A stretch of DNA of 64,000 nt from Ustilago trichophora (taxonomy: Eukaryota; Basidiomycota; Ustilaginomycetes; Ustilaginales; Ustilaginaceae), in NCBI GenBank assembly GCA_900323505.1, contig OOIN01000021.1, positions 124,001 to 188,000 on the forward strand, given 5' to 3'. Position 1 is the stretch's first letter. Every line of letters begins with the position of its first letter. Made by a program: the position numbers and the translations under genes. The notes under the pieces are model-generated. The model saw only the letters and a program-made list of their open reading frames with translations, did no database searches and had not been told where the DNA came from. Shown one piece after another: positions 18,532 through 29,541 of the stretch.

Positions 18532-19410
18532 GGTTGTCGAGCCTACTATTGAGCTATGTGGCGCTCAGATAGTCAAGAGATGGGAGCGAGCAGTGGCCCC
18601 TGTGCGAAATTAGGACCTTGTGTTGATCGCACTCTGCATGCCGGGACCCTATGCTGTTGGTGCTGGCAGTGGCCGAGTGCGAGCTTGAGAGCAGATTTGC
18701 TCGTATTGATGTTCGGTTGGGTCTTGAGGATGCGGTGAGGATGTGGTGACGAAGAAGGAAGTACAGCAAGTGTGGTTCGAGATTCAGAGGCATGAAGCTC
18801 AGCCTTGCTAGGACAAGCGCGTGCGTGAATCGGAATGCTGCCGAGTGACAAGTGTTGGTCTGTGTGGGTTTCAATTTGGTTCACAAAAAAAAAGAAAAAG
18901 CGAAGGCAGCACAGCACAGCACCTCACAGCACATCTCACACGCGTCTCATTTGACTGCACGGTTCAGGATCCCACACGCCTTCGAGCAGCTTTCAGAGAA
19001 GGTCAGCTCAAGGTGCACTTACAACAGCGCTTATCGCCATTTGCGATTGAGCATGTTGTACAGCCCGCTCAACCTGGACGCTCAAATGCAAGAAGTCAGT
19101 TGCTGGGATGGCAGGCCTAGACGGAGCTGCCTGCTTAACACTGAACGCAGGTCGAAGCGATACCATTCAGTTGGCTATCTTCAGTCTCCTCCCCTCTCAA
19201 GCCATTTTGCTTGCTTTGGCACAGTGACTGTCGTCGTCTTCGAGCATGCTGTTCTGATATCCGATGTGGCCGAGCTCGTGCACAGCCTTCACCGACACAG
19301 ATCCAGATGAGGAACGATCCAACGACGACCAAATGATGGGTTCGGGCGGGAGAGTGGCTTTCAAAGAATCGATTGTAGAGTGTATGAAGTAGAGAACAAT
19401 ACAAGAGCGC
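18532..19410. other. Intergenic, dynactin promoter and Rieske 3' region
   Basis: This 0.88-kb gap separates two minus-strand genes. It has a short A-run near 18886 and CACAG-rich sequence (18910-18945). I see no RNA gene, repeat or coding frame I would defend. Confidence 0.4.
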
Positions 19411-21146
19411 TTAACCGATGATGAGCTTGTTCTCACCGTCGTTGAAGTCGTACTCGGGCACCTCGAGGTTGAGAGGAGCGGGACCCTTGCGGGCACGTCC
19501 CGAAATGTCGTAGTGCGAACCGTGGCAAGGGCAGTACCAACCACCAAAGTCACCAGCCTCACCGATGGGCACACAACCCAGGTGGGTGCAGACACCCAGC
19601 ATGACGAGCCACTCTGGTCGCTTGGTGCGGTCCGAGTCCTTCTCGGGGTCACGGAGCTTGGAGATATCGACGGCGTTGGCCTCGTCGATCTCCTCCTTGG
19701 TACGGTGACGAACAAAGACGGGCTTACCACGCCACTTGATGATGGCGTTCTTACCCTCGGGGATCGAGTTCATGTCAACCTCGACCTTGGCGAGCGCGAG
19801 AACATCTGACGAGGCACCCATCGAGGCGAGGAAATCCGAAACAGTGGCCTTGGCACCCGAAGCGGCAATCAGACCCATGGAGCCGACCATGAAGTACGAG
19901 AAGGCCTTGTTGCTGTCGGGGGTCTTGGTGCGGTATCCGGAAAAGTCGGGAACCTGGTCAGGCTGGGTAGCCTGGAGGCTTCGCGACGAGGACGAGAAGT
20001 AGCGGGGCTGGCCAATGGTGGGGAGAGCTGTTGACAAGTTTTGCAGACATCAGGAGAGGTATCACAAGTTAGTCGCAAGTTTTCACATCAGAGGGAGTAC
20101 CAAGGCGCAAGCATCGGATGCGCCAAAGCCCTGCTTTTCGTTTGCCATCAAGTATGCCGCTGATTTCCTCCCTGTCACTTGCAAATTGCAGGCTTGTCGC
20201 CCCATTTGATCCATGAACCAGACGTGGAGCTGGGGTCGCAGGTCTTCCGTTTGACGGGGCAAGACAACATTGAGCAGGCTTGGTTGTGGGCGGTTACGAG
20301 ATGCGTTGCGTCTGGTGCTGCTGTTTTGCTGCAATCTATACTCACCATTGACGCCAGATCGTGCGCTGAGGACGCCGTTCGAGTTGCGGAGGTTGGAAGC
20401 CCATTTGGGAACCTGGTGGGGATCAGATCGGAGGGAAGGGCCATGTCCGTGAGCGTGAGGGTCGGCGGGAGCACGGACGGCAAAGTTGATGCCAGCAGCG
20501 ACCGGGGTGCCGTTGTAGGCGGTAGCCGCGGTGGGACTGCAAAAGGGGGGAAGCGTGTGACGGATACGCACAGGTAGATGATAGGAAGTAGATCAGATGA
20601 TAGCAGGCGATCGCAGAGCGTGCATCGATGGTCGCATCGAGCATTGACATAATGAGGTGATCGTTGAAAGCGGGCAATTCAAGGCGGTGGTCGATGCAAT
20701 CAGGCGTGTGAGGTTGCATGCGATGTTGATATAAGTGAGGCGATGTAGCGGCGGATGCGAGATCGAGGCGAATGAAGGTCATCGATGGGTTGTTGACAAG
20801 GATAAAAGAAAAAGATCAAAGAGTCAGCTTTACGATCATATGAGTTGTTGAGCAAACAAAGGACAGCAAAGAGGATGCGGAAAACGGCATTTGCAAGATA
20901 GGCTGTTCCAGTCCCAGTGCGATCAGACACTGGGTGCAATGCAATCGTGATTCTGAGGCCCAGGACTTGAAACAGCCTATGATGCTTTATGCCGTATTCG
21001 TCATCTCTGCGTAGTGCTGCAATTTGTTCGATAGGGCGAGAGGAAGCGGGTGTCGGATGCTAGAACGCGGTCGGGGTGTAGGCTAGTGCTACGTACGGAA
21101 GGTTGACAGCCTTGCGGAAGGCGCCACGAGCGACAGGAGCAGCCAT
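19411..21146 (-). CDS. RIP1: Rieske iron-sulfur subunit of the cytochrome bc1 complex, three exons
   Basis: Exons are 21146-21097, 20536-20346 and 20027-19411 on the minus strand, giving 285 residues; donors are GTACGT and GTGAGT, acceptors TTTTGCAG and TCAACAG, and the phases join cleanly. The N-terminus ([17 protein letters not shown]) is a mitochondrial presequence. A single membrane anchor follows ([19 protein letters not shown]), then the Rieske fold with CTHLGC and [10 protein letters not shown], which supply the 2Fe-2S ligands (about Cys227, His229, Cys246, His249) and the stabilising disulfide (Cys232-Cys248). The protein accepts electrons from ubiquinol in complex III. The introns are 560 and 318 bp, the longest in the window, and the first exon is only 50 nt. 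Intron boundaries are inferred by eye. Confidence 0.93.
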
Positions 21147-21624
21147 GATGATGAAGAGGTGAGATGACGATCCCGACGGTAGGTGATGAGGAGGTGGTGG
21201 AAAGTAACGATGGCGTCGGTAGCGATCAAGACCAAGCAACCCGATGGCGACCACGCCCTCACCAATTCCAGCTCTGTTTCTGTCTCTGTCTCTCTCTCTT
21301 AGGTCCAAACTCTTAGAATTCACACTCTGCTTGCTGCTTTCTGAGAAGAAATCCAAAATCCAATTTCAGGCTGTTGAGAGAGACCCGCGCTTTCTTGGCT
21401 TGGTCGCCAATTCGAACGGAGCGGATTGGGTGATCAGCCAAGCCAACCAAGTCAGCTAACCAGCCAGAGACTCTTTTTTGTTCGAGGTCTGACAAATGTC
21501 CAAGTTCTAGCTTGTTGCACCTTCTTTCGCGCGATAAAAGTCTTTTTGTATTCAAAATTCGACAGAGTACTGTTCAAATATGCTGTCCATTCGGAGAGAG
21601 ACGTGGTTCGACTTTGAAACTCGA

Positions 21625-21760
21625 AATTTCAGCTCGGAAGGCCTTCTCTGACAGCAACCGGCCACGACCGGAAGTGGTGAAGGCAGAGCAAGCACGTGAT
21701 CTAGAGCAAGAGCATGTCATGCTTACAAATGCAGCTCGTCCTCTCACCACGGCAATCAGC
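21625..21760 (+). pseudogene. Possible decayed pogo-type transposase C-terminal fragment
   Basis: A plus-strand frame reads ARKAFSDSNRPRPEVVKAEQ. Its ARKAFSDS matches the same eight residues in the complete transposase at 13510-11834, and the underlying 24 bases differ at only two positions, both C/T transitions. Beyond this island the two sequences diverge, so this would be a relic of a related but different element, or a chance match. No terminal repeats are visible around it. Confidence 0.35.
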
Positions 21761-22827
21761 GGAAGGATGGCATGCGGATGCCACAACGACCCCTTGTAAA
21801 GGGTGGCATGATTAACTGTCGGCCTCGACCACAGAATTGTGCGTCTTATACAGGAATCGTTTGATGGAGAGATGCAAAGTTGCCATGTGAGGGGAGTTCG
21901 GTATCCGTTCTAGATGCCGTAAGAGAGGGTCTTGTGACTCGGCTTAGCTGCCATTCACCTTATGCAAGAGCAACCTGTCAAGGACGAGAAAGGGGAACGG
22001 CGCGTCTTCCGACCTCGCACGTTTCTCACGTAAGTCGAGTCGGAGGGTCACGCTTGCCACGAGTCCCGAAAGGCCATAGAACGACATGCGATACGGCCAT
22101 CTTTGCCTTTCGAGATCTGACGGAGAGGTTACCATATTTTGCATAACGGTACGTACAGGTGTAACTTCACCATCCGGTCAGGATACTTCCGGCCAACCTA
22201 AGAGGCTTCTAGCTCGTCAAAGGTTTGACTGCTGGTACGGAACAGCATTCTGTTACTGCCGGGGGGTCAACACTGGAGCGATAGAAGCTAGATCCGTAGA
22301 GTTGGGCCGGAGCTTCCTCGGCAAGACCCTCGTAAAGCGAAGCAGGGCAAGGCCAGATACCGTATCGTCGCCGGAGACTGGTAGCAGACTCTGCAATGGC
22401 AAACGATGCAACCTCAGGTCAGAGGCTTACAGTATTCGCTTCCGAGTCATTTCTTTTGAGCCTGAGGAACACCTCCAATCCCGCATCTTCCTTGTCCAAG
22501 GTTGGCGACCGAAATGAAAAAGGCCAAGCACGCAAGGCTCATGTAAATCGAGTTCTTTGTCCGACGCAAAGTGTAAAGCCGTTCAGACAGCCGGCCCGCA
22601 TCACCAGAGCAGCTGATTCCTACTGTTTCAGGCACATCGAAAAAAGGGAGGAGCTTTAATCTCGTGAGATCCAACCTTGTCCCTCTCTATCCACTTCCGT
22701 TTCGCTTGCTGGAGGTTGGGTCGAGTAGCTTCTTTTATGCGACCCTTTTGTCCGGGCTGTGGGCTGTAGGTAACACCAAAGACCAAAAAAAGAAATGGAG
22801 AGACACAGTCCGACTGCCGCCCTACCC

Positions 22828-22850
22828 AAAAAAAAAAAAAAAAAAAAAAA
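22828..22850. repeat. Poly(A) tract, 23 bp
   Basis: An uninterrupted run of 23 A residues on the plus strand. It could be the trace of a retroposed sequence, but no source sequence upstream was recognised. Confidence 0.85.
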
Positions 22851-23624
22851 GTGAGAAAATTGGAAGAAAAGAGTTTTGTGTGTGTCGAAATGCTCCGACG
22901 CGAGATTTTTCTTGGCTATGCGGGAGGATGGAAGTGCACCAAAGAGGGCAACGGCTGTGGCGGGTCACCGAAACCAAAACAAGAAATTGTGTCTCTCTTC
23001 CTCTCTCTCAAACGATGTCAACTTGAGAAAAGCACAGCAGCGCAGTCTTAAGAGAGAAAAAGGCGTGTTGTTGAACTGCGAAGAAATGAATGGAAAGTAG
23101 CGGCGCTCGAGCCGTCAATATGCTGCCTTGCTGCCGGAATGGCGCATTTTGATTTGGCGCTGGGTTAGGTAGCCGGCCTTTGTCTTGCCTGTTACCCCAG
23201 CAGCAGCGGAAGAAGCAGCGACACTGACAGCGAGCGGGGTTGCTCTGCTCCGAATGCTTTTTTATTACGTGAAATCTGCCCAATGCCCAGTGCCACGCTA
23301 GAACAAAGAGAAGATTTGGCTCGCTCTTCGCACAGTCAGACAGCCGGACAAGATAGGTGCACAGAGCACAGCAGAGCCATAGAGTGTTGGAGGGTGGCGC
23401 AATCCCTCTCACTTCGCCTGACTCGCTTTCGCCCTCGCCCTCGCCCTCGCCCCACCTGGTGTCGGCTACTCGAATAAGCTCAGCTTCAGTGCAAGTCTAA
23501 TCATGAGCCCACTTCTTCTTCTCACAGCACGGAGGTCATAAGTCGACCATTTTGGCTTTCATCTTCACTTCCTTCTGCCACACCACCATCCCCCGTATCC
23601 TCTCACAACCGCTCACACGAGAAA

Positions 23625-24599
23625 ATGTCCGCCGAGAACCCCACCATTCTCCCCGCCACCAACGGCTCCAGCGCTGCTGCCCCCGCCCGGGCCAACGGCT
23701 CTGTCCCCAAGAGCGATGCCAACCTCGGCACCTTTGGTGTCAAGTCTGGTCTCGCCCAGATGCTCAAGGGCGGTGTCATCATGGACGTCGTCAATGCTGA
23801 GCAGGCTCGTATCGCCGAGGATGCCGGTGCCTGTGCCGTCATGGCTCTCGAGAAGATCCCTGCTGACATCCGTGTCGAGGGTGGCGTCGCCCGTATGTCG
23901 GACCCCGCCATGATCAAGGAGATCCAGGAGACCACCACCGTTCCCTGCATGGCCAAGGTCCGAATCGGCCACATTGTTGAGGCTCAGATCCTCCAGGCCA
24001 TCGGTGTCGACTACATCGACGAATCCGAGGTGCTCACGCCCGCCGACGAACAGCACCATATCAACAAGCACAACTTCAAGGTTCCCTTCGTTTGCGGTGC
24101 CAAGAACCTCGGCGAGGCTCTCCGTCGTATCTCGGAGGGTGCTGCCATGATCCGAACCAAGGGTGAGGCCGGTACCGGTAACGTCGTCGAGGCTGTTCGC
24201 CACCAGCGCACCATCCAGGGCGAGATCAAGCGTGTCTCTTCCATGAGCGACGAGGAGCTCTACGCCTACGCCAAGGAGATCCAGGCTCCCTTCCACCTCC
24301 TCAAGGAGACTGCTCGCCTGAAGCGCCTCCCAGTCGTCAACTTTGCCGCCGGTGGAATCGCTACCCCCGCTGATGCTGCTCTCATGATGCAGCTCGGTTC
24401 GGACGGTGTCTTTGTTGGCTCTGGTATCTTCAAGGGCAACAACCCCGAGCAGCGTGCACGAGCTATCGTCGAGGCCGTTACCCACTACAACGACCCCGCC
24501 AAGCTTGCTGCCGTCTCGGAGAACCTCGGTGAGGCCATGGTCGGTCTCAACATCACCAAGGACATCAAGGGTGGCCGTCTTGCCGACCGCGGCTGGTAA
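23625..24599 (+). CDS. PDX1: Pyridoxal 5'-phosphate synthase subunit Pdx1/Snz (PdxS)
   Basis: The 324-residue product is a full-length PdxS/SNZ TIM barrel. After a Ser/Ala-rich leader it reads [20 protein letters not shown], then [33 protein letters not shown] (catalytic-region lysine), [54 protein letters not shown] (the second lysine) and [19 protein letters not shown]. It condenses ribose 5-phosphate, glyceraldehyde 3-phosphate and ammonia from its glutaminase partner Pdx2/Sno into the vitamin B6 coenzyme. No Pdx2 gene lies nearby. Codon use is strongly C/G-ending, which fits high expression. The start ATG follows a short A-rich leader (GAAAATG). A long antisense frame mirrors it and is a codon-bias shadow. 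Confidence 0.96.
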   Translation: MSAENPTILPATNGSSAAAPARANGSVPKSDANLGTFGVKSGLAQMLKGGVIMDVVNAEQARIAEDAGACAVMALEKIPADIRVEGGVARMSDPAMIKEIQETTTVPCMAKVRIGHIVEAQILQAIGVDYIDESEVLTPADEQHHINKHNFKVPFVCGAKNLGEALRRISEGAAMIRTKGEAGTGNVVEAVRHQRTIQGEIKRVSSMSDEELYAYAKEIQAPFHLLKETARLKRLPVVNFAAGGIATPADAALMMQLGSDGVFVGSGIFKGNNPEQRARAIVEAVTHYNDPAKLAAVSENLGEAMVGLNITKDIKGGRLADRGW

Positions 24600-25147
24600 A
24601 CACGCAGCCTTTCCGGTTGCATACATCCCTTTTCCGTTCCTTCCTAGCATTCCAACAGAGTTGGATGTTGCCTGATTCTGCGTTGCTGTTCACGCAATCG
24701 CAACTCATCATCATTTCTCATAGATTCCCTTTCTAGGCGCACAAACCTATAAGCGTTCACCACGCATCGACTTCCTTTTATTTCCCATCAACGTTTTACG
24801 TCCAAAAGTTAGCCTCTTGTCTCTCTCTCTCTCTCCCCTTCAACGGTCTTCCTTGTAGTTCTAGCAAGTGTCACGCGCACATAATCTCCACTTTCCTGCA
24901 TGCATCTGATACCGCTGTGTTGTTCTCGACTGTGGTCTGCGGAGGACACTCAAGCACTGAAACGATCTGATGCATTGTTCCACATCAAGTTCGCTGTTGA
25001 CAAGGAGCCGGAGATGCTATTGGTTCTGATAAAGCTTCCAAAGTTGGAGGCAGCTTGTATGGTTTGGGCGGCTATGCGATTTATCCTTCCGACCTTGAGG
25101 GCGTGCAATTGTTCCGCTACATATTGATTACAGTCCGACTGAAGAAC
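24600..25147. other. PDX1 3' region up to the 5S gene
   Basis: The gap contains a short CT tract (about 24820-24835) and no recognised gene. Confidence 0.4.
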
Positions 25148-25265
25148 ATCTGCGGCCATAGAACCTTGAAAGCACCGCATCCCGTCCGATCTGCGAAGTT
25201 TAGCAAGGTATCGCCTAGTCAGTACTGCGGTGGGGGACCACGCGGGAATCCTAGGTGCTGCAGTT
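25148..25265 (+). rRNA. 5S ribosomal RNA, isolated copy
   Basis: The 118-bp segment matches fungal 5S rRNA: it starts ATCTGCGGCCATAGAACC, continues AGCACCGCATCCCGTCCGAT (internal promoter box A region) and has the box C region GGTGGGGGACCACGCGGGAA, ending GGTGCTGCAGTT. The ends pair (CTGCGG with the 3' CTGCAG through G-U or mismatch-tolerant pairing). A T-run at 25275-25280 follows as an RNA polymerase III terminator. Position ~25200 reads GAAGTTTAGC where the usual form is GAAGTTAAGC, a single-base difference that might be neutral. The copy is single and not in an rDNA repeat, which fits dispersed 5S genes seen in several fungi. Confidence 0.9.
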
Positions 25266-25274
25266 CTTCTTTAC

Positions 25275-25280
25275 TTTTTT
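25275..25280 (+). terminator. RNA polymerase III T-run terminator of the 5S gene
   Basis: Six T residues begin about 10 bp after the 3' end of the 5S rRNA sequence; a second, longer T-run follows at 25291-25299. Confidence 0.7.
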
Positions 25281-25568
25281 CGTTTTTGCCATTTTTTTTT
25301 GTCGGGACTTTGCATCTTGAGGTGCATATAGTGTTAGGTCGTGCGCGTGGCATCACATGTAAAGAGAAGGGTGAGATCGGGAGCTGTTGGATTGTATCCC
25401 TTGATCGGGGAAGATTCTCTACATCGGAGCTACAGGGAGCCTTCATCCGAAACGCAGAATCGAGACACACACACAGAGGTTGCAATAATTTGCGCTTACG
25501 CACCCTGCACCGGCATGTCTGGACCACAGAAAGTGCGGACCGCAGGTTGAGTTTGTCACACCAAAATA

Positions 25569-25604
25569 AGAGAGAGGGAGAGAGAGGGAGAGAGAGAGAG
25601 AGAG
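25569..25604. repeat. (AG)n microsatellite
   Basis: An imperfect AG/GA tract of about 36 bp, interrupted twice by GGG. Confidence 0.85.
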
Positions 25605-26315
25605 TCTTTTGCAGCCGCTGCCGTGTGCCGACAGCTCCCAAACTCGCGTACTTGATGCAAACTTTGCTGACACCCTGCGGATCACACAGGAGGAACCGTT
25701 TCTTTTCTCCTTTTGATCGCATGGATGGCAATCTATCACTCTCTTAACCTCATTGTTGCTGTCCCTCTGTCCGAAAATGCTGTTCAGCAGCCTTGGAAGA
25801 GTCGGGTTTCATCAAGAACAACAACAGAATAGAGGATCGACGACGCACTGCTCATTTTTGAATCAGTCTCAAAAGCATTTTCAAGACTTCGCTCTTTGAG
25901 TCTTTGAGAATCGAAAAAATAAAAATAAAAATTGAATTCATCTCAGTTGGTTGCGAAAGTGGTTCAGGCACGAGAGCACGCTTGTGCTTCTCCTTTGGAG
26001 CAAAATTACGGGAAATGGGCCCAGAAGCTGGATCGAAGCATTTGGCATCGGCAACTGCAGAGTGTCAACACGAAAAAAGAAAATTTGGTCTTTTCGCCTG
26101 CCGATGCTGCTTGCTTGGCTCTTGTGCTTATGATGTTCCGCATCCGCCGTGATTTCTTTTTCGAAAAATTGGACAGAAAAGACAAAAACAAAAGGCGCGC
26201 GCTCGCCTGCCTGCCGTGCCCTCCTTCTTTCCCCAACGTCGATGCTGCAATGATGCAGGGATCCACTCCGCTCGTGCAGCATCAGCTGGAGCAGAAGCAC
26301 AAATGTCATACTGCA

Positions 26316-26335
26316 CTGTACTGTACTGTACTGTA
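26316..26335. repeat. (CTGTA)4 tandem repeat
   Basis: Four perfect copies of the pentamer CTGTA, with a fifth partial copy, in the upstream region of the GPI-type protein gene. Confidence 0.85.
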
Positions 26336-26854
26336 CACGCTGGTCGCCTTGATTCGATCTGTTTACAGTACTCTGTGTGTTTAGGTGGTTTGTTGCCGTG
26401 CCGTGCCCTGATGCCCTTGGCTTGCTTGGCTTGCTCGCTTCCGTCTGTGCCCACCAATTGTCGGCTGGATGTGTCTGAGCGTCACAGTGCCTGCTGCTGC
26501 TGCTGATTGCTGAATGCTGCCTGCTTGCCGCCCTGTTTTCTGACTGCAGATTCCATGTTCCCGGCCAAAACATCCATTTCCCATCCTCAGCTCCAATATA
26601 TCGCCGCGGGCCTGTCTCTCTCCCTTGTGGTCTGTCTGCCGCTCTCTCTGCTCTCCGCTTCCGGTTGCATCTCCTGTATCCTCTGTGTCTTTGGCTCGCT
26701 TTCCAGTCTGCTCTCAAACACAAACCAAGTCCCGCTCACTTGCCTTTCACCTTTTCTCCTCTTCTTACCCTCCATCACCATCCTCGCACCGTTCAACCCT
26801 ATTCATTCACACCTTGTCATCGTCGTCTTCGTCGTCAGCATCACCAGTAACAAG

Positions 26855-27774
26855 ATGAAGTTCACCCTCGTCCCCGTCGCCCTTCTCGCCGCCTTCGCCG
26901 CCAGCGGCGCTGTTGCCCAGGACAGCTCGGCCGCCTCGAGCTCCATGATGTCGAGCTCCGCCAGCGGCTCCATGTCGTCGTCTTCCGGTAGCGCCATGCC
27001 CACTTCGATGTCTTCGAGCGCCCAGGGCGGTGGATCTGGTGGTGCCCAGCTTTGCACCGTTCTCGGCGGTGACCCTCGTGCCCAGCCCGCCGGATGCCCT
27101 TACAGCTCCACCACCACCCCTCCTTACGACCGTGAGTATAGATGATGCGAGCCGATTGAAGCTCTCGTCAGTCGTTGTACGTCAGCAAATGCACCAGGCT
27201 CAGATTATAGCTGTGCAGCGTTGCGAAGGGATGGTCGTCTCTGTTAGCGCGTCGCCATCATCCCGTGATTGCGAAGCTACAGACGTACATCAACGTGCAT
27301 CGAGGAGGTGTAAACATTGCCAAGGATATTGTCGCTGACTTAAATCTCATTTACCTCTCTCTCTCTCTCTCTCTCTTGCTTTGTCTCCCCTCTGGTTGTC
27401 GTCATCTCGCAAATCTCAATGCACGACTAAATCCACATATCCACCTGCACCGTTGCAACACCGGCATCACAGTCAACTCGCTGATCTCGTACTTCATCAA
27501 GGGTTACACCCGTGGTCCCGAAGCCAAGTCGCCCGATGAGGTCGCTCACGAGATGGCCGGCTCCGTTTTCAAGTACTACCCTACTCTTACTGTCTCCAAG
27601 GAGGCCATCGCACAGTCGTTCGCCAACGCCATCTCGCAGACCATCAACGCCATCGCTGACGGCAAGCTCCAGGCTTCGGACCTCGCACCTGCTTCGCGAG
27701 CTGTTCCCGAGCACCTCCTCCAGTACGGTGTCGCTGCCGCCGCCATCGTCGCTGCCGGTGCCTTTGCTCTCTGA
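26855..27774 (+). CDS. Small secreted, probably GPI-anchored Ser-rich protein, two exons
   Basis: Exon 1 is 26855-27131 and exon 2 is 27473-27774, joined across a 341-bp intron (donor GTGAGT, acceptor ATCACAG, candidate branch site CACGACTAA near 27422), giving 192 residues. The N-terminus MKFTLVPVALLAAFAASGAVA is a clear signal peptide. A Ser-rich stretch follows, then a short Cys-containing region (QLCTVLGG...AGCPYSS) and a conserved-looking helical part (SLISYFIKGYTRGPEAKSP). The C-terminus is hydrophobic (YGVAAAAIVAAGAFAL) with no basic residues after it, as in GPI-attachment signals. The product is probably on the cell surface; no function is known to me. The open frame extends upstream of the chosen ATG but the signal peptide fixes the start. 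The intron contains a CT tract. Confidence 0.75.
27355..27376. repeat. (CT)n tract inside the intron
   Basis: Eleven CT dinucleotides lie about 95 bp upstream of the 3' splice site of the GPI-type protein gene. Confidence 0.85.
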
Positions 27775-28746
27775 ACAACATTTGACATTGTCTCATCAGC
27801 CAATTCCCGTAGCGCTCCCTGATCATCCAGTCTGATTGCTGAAGTCGGAGCCTGACACTCGCGGTTCCGATTCACTGGACATAGCTCGCAAACGACGTCC
27901 CTTTTTCAGCATCAGAACTGCCATCATTCGGGTCGAGTCCGCTCCAACGCAACCGTCCATCGAAGTGGCGCACGCGATGTATTTCCCCCATATAACTTCA
28001 TCAAGACGCTCTTTTATCTCTCTCTATATATGCTCGTTGCCCCTCGAACCAGCTTTGTTCTCTTATCGACTCCTTGCAATTCTTACATACAGTAGAAACG
28101 TTTTCTTTTTCGTGATTCTTGCGGCTCGATCGGCAACTAGAATTGGCCCCTCTGTCTACATTTTCAGATGCGACAGAACCCGACGGACTGCGGGAAAGCG
28201 ATACGTAATCACAGGCGCTTGTTGTAGACTGACAAGTTTGTCTGGAGAACTTGGCAAACCTTATGTTGGAGCGGATCATGACAGCCCGAAGAAAAAGACT
28301 CACTTGGAAATGTCGACTTGGCGACACGCTCTTCAACCTTGAAAAGCTGGCTCAGTCAGTTCGGATCTGGTGAAGCTCGAGCTTGTTCCGCGCCAACTTA
28401 ACTCTCTTCCGCGAGAAACCTGATCGTACTCGGGCTGCTTGGATGATAAGCTTTCCTCGCCATTGATCGACGGCGTTTTTCAGCTCAGCATTTTCTTCTC
28501 TCGAATGGCTTTCTCTCTCCTCTCTCTTCGCTTTCTCTGATCCCACATTCGTGTTCGCCGCTCATCTCCACGCGCTCACCCTTTCAGATCGACAGCACGC
28601 ACGCATCAGCCATTGTTCGCTTGTTCCGACCCGACTCGGAAAGGCCGCTTTGAGAAGCTGCGCAACGCGACATGAGCTGCCCGTTCGGCGCGCGGTGGCG
28701 CATCCGACACGCTAAATGAAGTCCAAGCTCAACTTCACGACTAATA
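27775..28746. other. Intergenic sequence left of the 795-bp element
   Basis: No gene, RNA or repeat is recognised here. It is the 3' flank of the GPI-type protein gene. Confidence 0.4.
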
Positions 28747-28850
28747 CAGTCGCGTCCAATACTGCCCCGTATCTGACCAAATTTGAGTTGCAAATTCTGA
28801 AAATTTCCAACAGCACAGCACACAATTAGCTCTGAAACACCACATCACAC

Positions 28851-28974
28851 AAGAATGATCACCACCTTAATGTCAATATTTTACTAGCTCATATCTAAAA
28901 CCTGGATGTGATAGATGCTATCCATAGCTACAACTTACTCACCAACAGAAAAAATAGTTTGGTCTTAGTTATTG
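28851..28974 (+). repeat. Left inverted arm of the 795-bp element
   Basis: The arm starts CAAGAATGATCACCACC and ends GTTATTG. It pairs with 29325-29449 with about eight mismatches. Confidence 0.85.
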
Positions 28975-29324
28975 TGCTGTAGCAGAATTGGCTCTCTTTT
29001 TTTGGAAATCTGAGTCCAAAATTTGCGCATTTGTGCACTTTATCAGTCTCTGGAATTTTCAATTCGAAAATTTGAAGATACCCTTCCTTATACTGCCTTT
29101 TTCTCCTCAATGTCAGCAGACACTTGCCTATATGTTGGTGAGAAAGTTGTAGCTATACATACCAGCTACGCACACCATGATTGGTGCAAGTGAGCAGCAA
29201 CATTGATCATAGTGTGATTTCCATTCTTGTGAAGGGGGGTGTTTTTTCGCAATACTGCGCTGTACAGTTGAATTTCACAAAATTTTTGACCCCAATTTAA
29301 GGCTATCTTGATGCTGTTCCCGTT

Positions 29325-29449
29325 CAATAACCAAGACTGAACTATTTTTTTTGTTGGTGAGGAAGTTGTAGCTATGGATAGCATCTATCACATCCAGGTT
29401 TTAGATATGAGCTAGGAAAATATCGACATTATGGTGGTGATCATTCTTG
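29325..29449 (-). repeat. Right inverted arm of the 795-bp element
   Basis: Reverse complement of 28851-28974, with about eight substitutions and a one-base length difference in the T-run near 29344-29351. Confidence 0.85.
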
Positions 29450-29541
29450 TGAGGAGGCTTAGATTTGTAAAAATGACTGGTGTGGAGCCTCATTGATATT
29501 CAGCTCAGAACAAAATTATGGGACAGTTTTGGACGCGACTG

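Larger units (their letters stand above)
21147..23624. other. Gene-poor 2.5-kb region between RIP1 and PDX1
   Basis: This region holds the divergent promoters of RIP1 and PDX1. Contents I can name are a possible transposase relic (21625-21760) and a 23-bp A-run (22828-22850). A GCCCTC tandem stretch at about 23431-23452 lies within 200 bp of the PDX1 start. Open frames here are short and lack family resemblance, and I found no tRNA. Confidence 0.4.
25281..26854. other. Intergenic region with microsatellites, upstream of the GPI-type protein gene
   Basis: About 1.6 kb with no gene I can defend. It contains an (AG)-rich tract (25569-25604) and a (CTGTA)4 run (26316-26335), then a pyrimidine-rich leader before the next start codon, as is common upstream of highly expressed fungal genes. 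Confidence 0.4.
28747..29541. mobile_element. Non-autonomous DNA element (MITE-like), 795 bp, with inverted arms
   Basis: The element begins CAGTCGCGTCCAA and ends with the reverse complement TTGGACGCGACTG, flanked by TA on both sides (28745-28746 and 29542-29543), the target-site hallmark of Tc1/mariner/pogo transposons. Two long internal arms are also inverted: 28851-28974 and 29325-29449 match at roughly 93% as reverse complements. A third, shorter copy of the arm core (TGTTGGTGAG...GTTGTAGCTAT) lies at 29133-29156 in the orientation of the right arm. The element is visibly AT-richer than its surroundings and has no transposase frame, so it depends on a transposase elsewhere. Its terminal sequence differs from that of the transposon at 11.5-13.7 kb. 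Confidence 0.88.

Noticed and set aside
22086..22517. 143-codon frame in the RIP1-PDX1 gap
   Set aside because: Composition is Arg/Ser-rich and random-looking, with no family resemblance or splice context.
23613..24650. 345-codon antisense frame covering PDX1
   Set aside because: It mirrors the highly biased PDX1 coding sequence and encodes low-complexity Gly/Leu/Asp-rich protein with no motif.
28928..29384. Two ~60-72-codon minus-strand frames inside the 795-bp element
   Set aside because: They are short, lie in AT-rich inverted arms and show no transposase motif, so the element is treated as non-autonomous.
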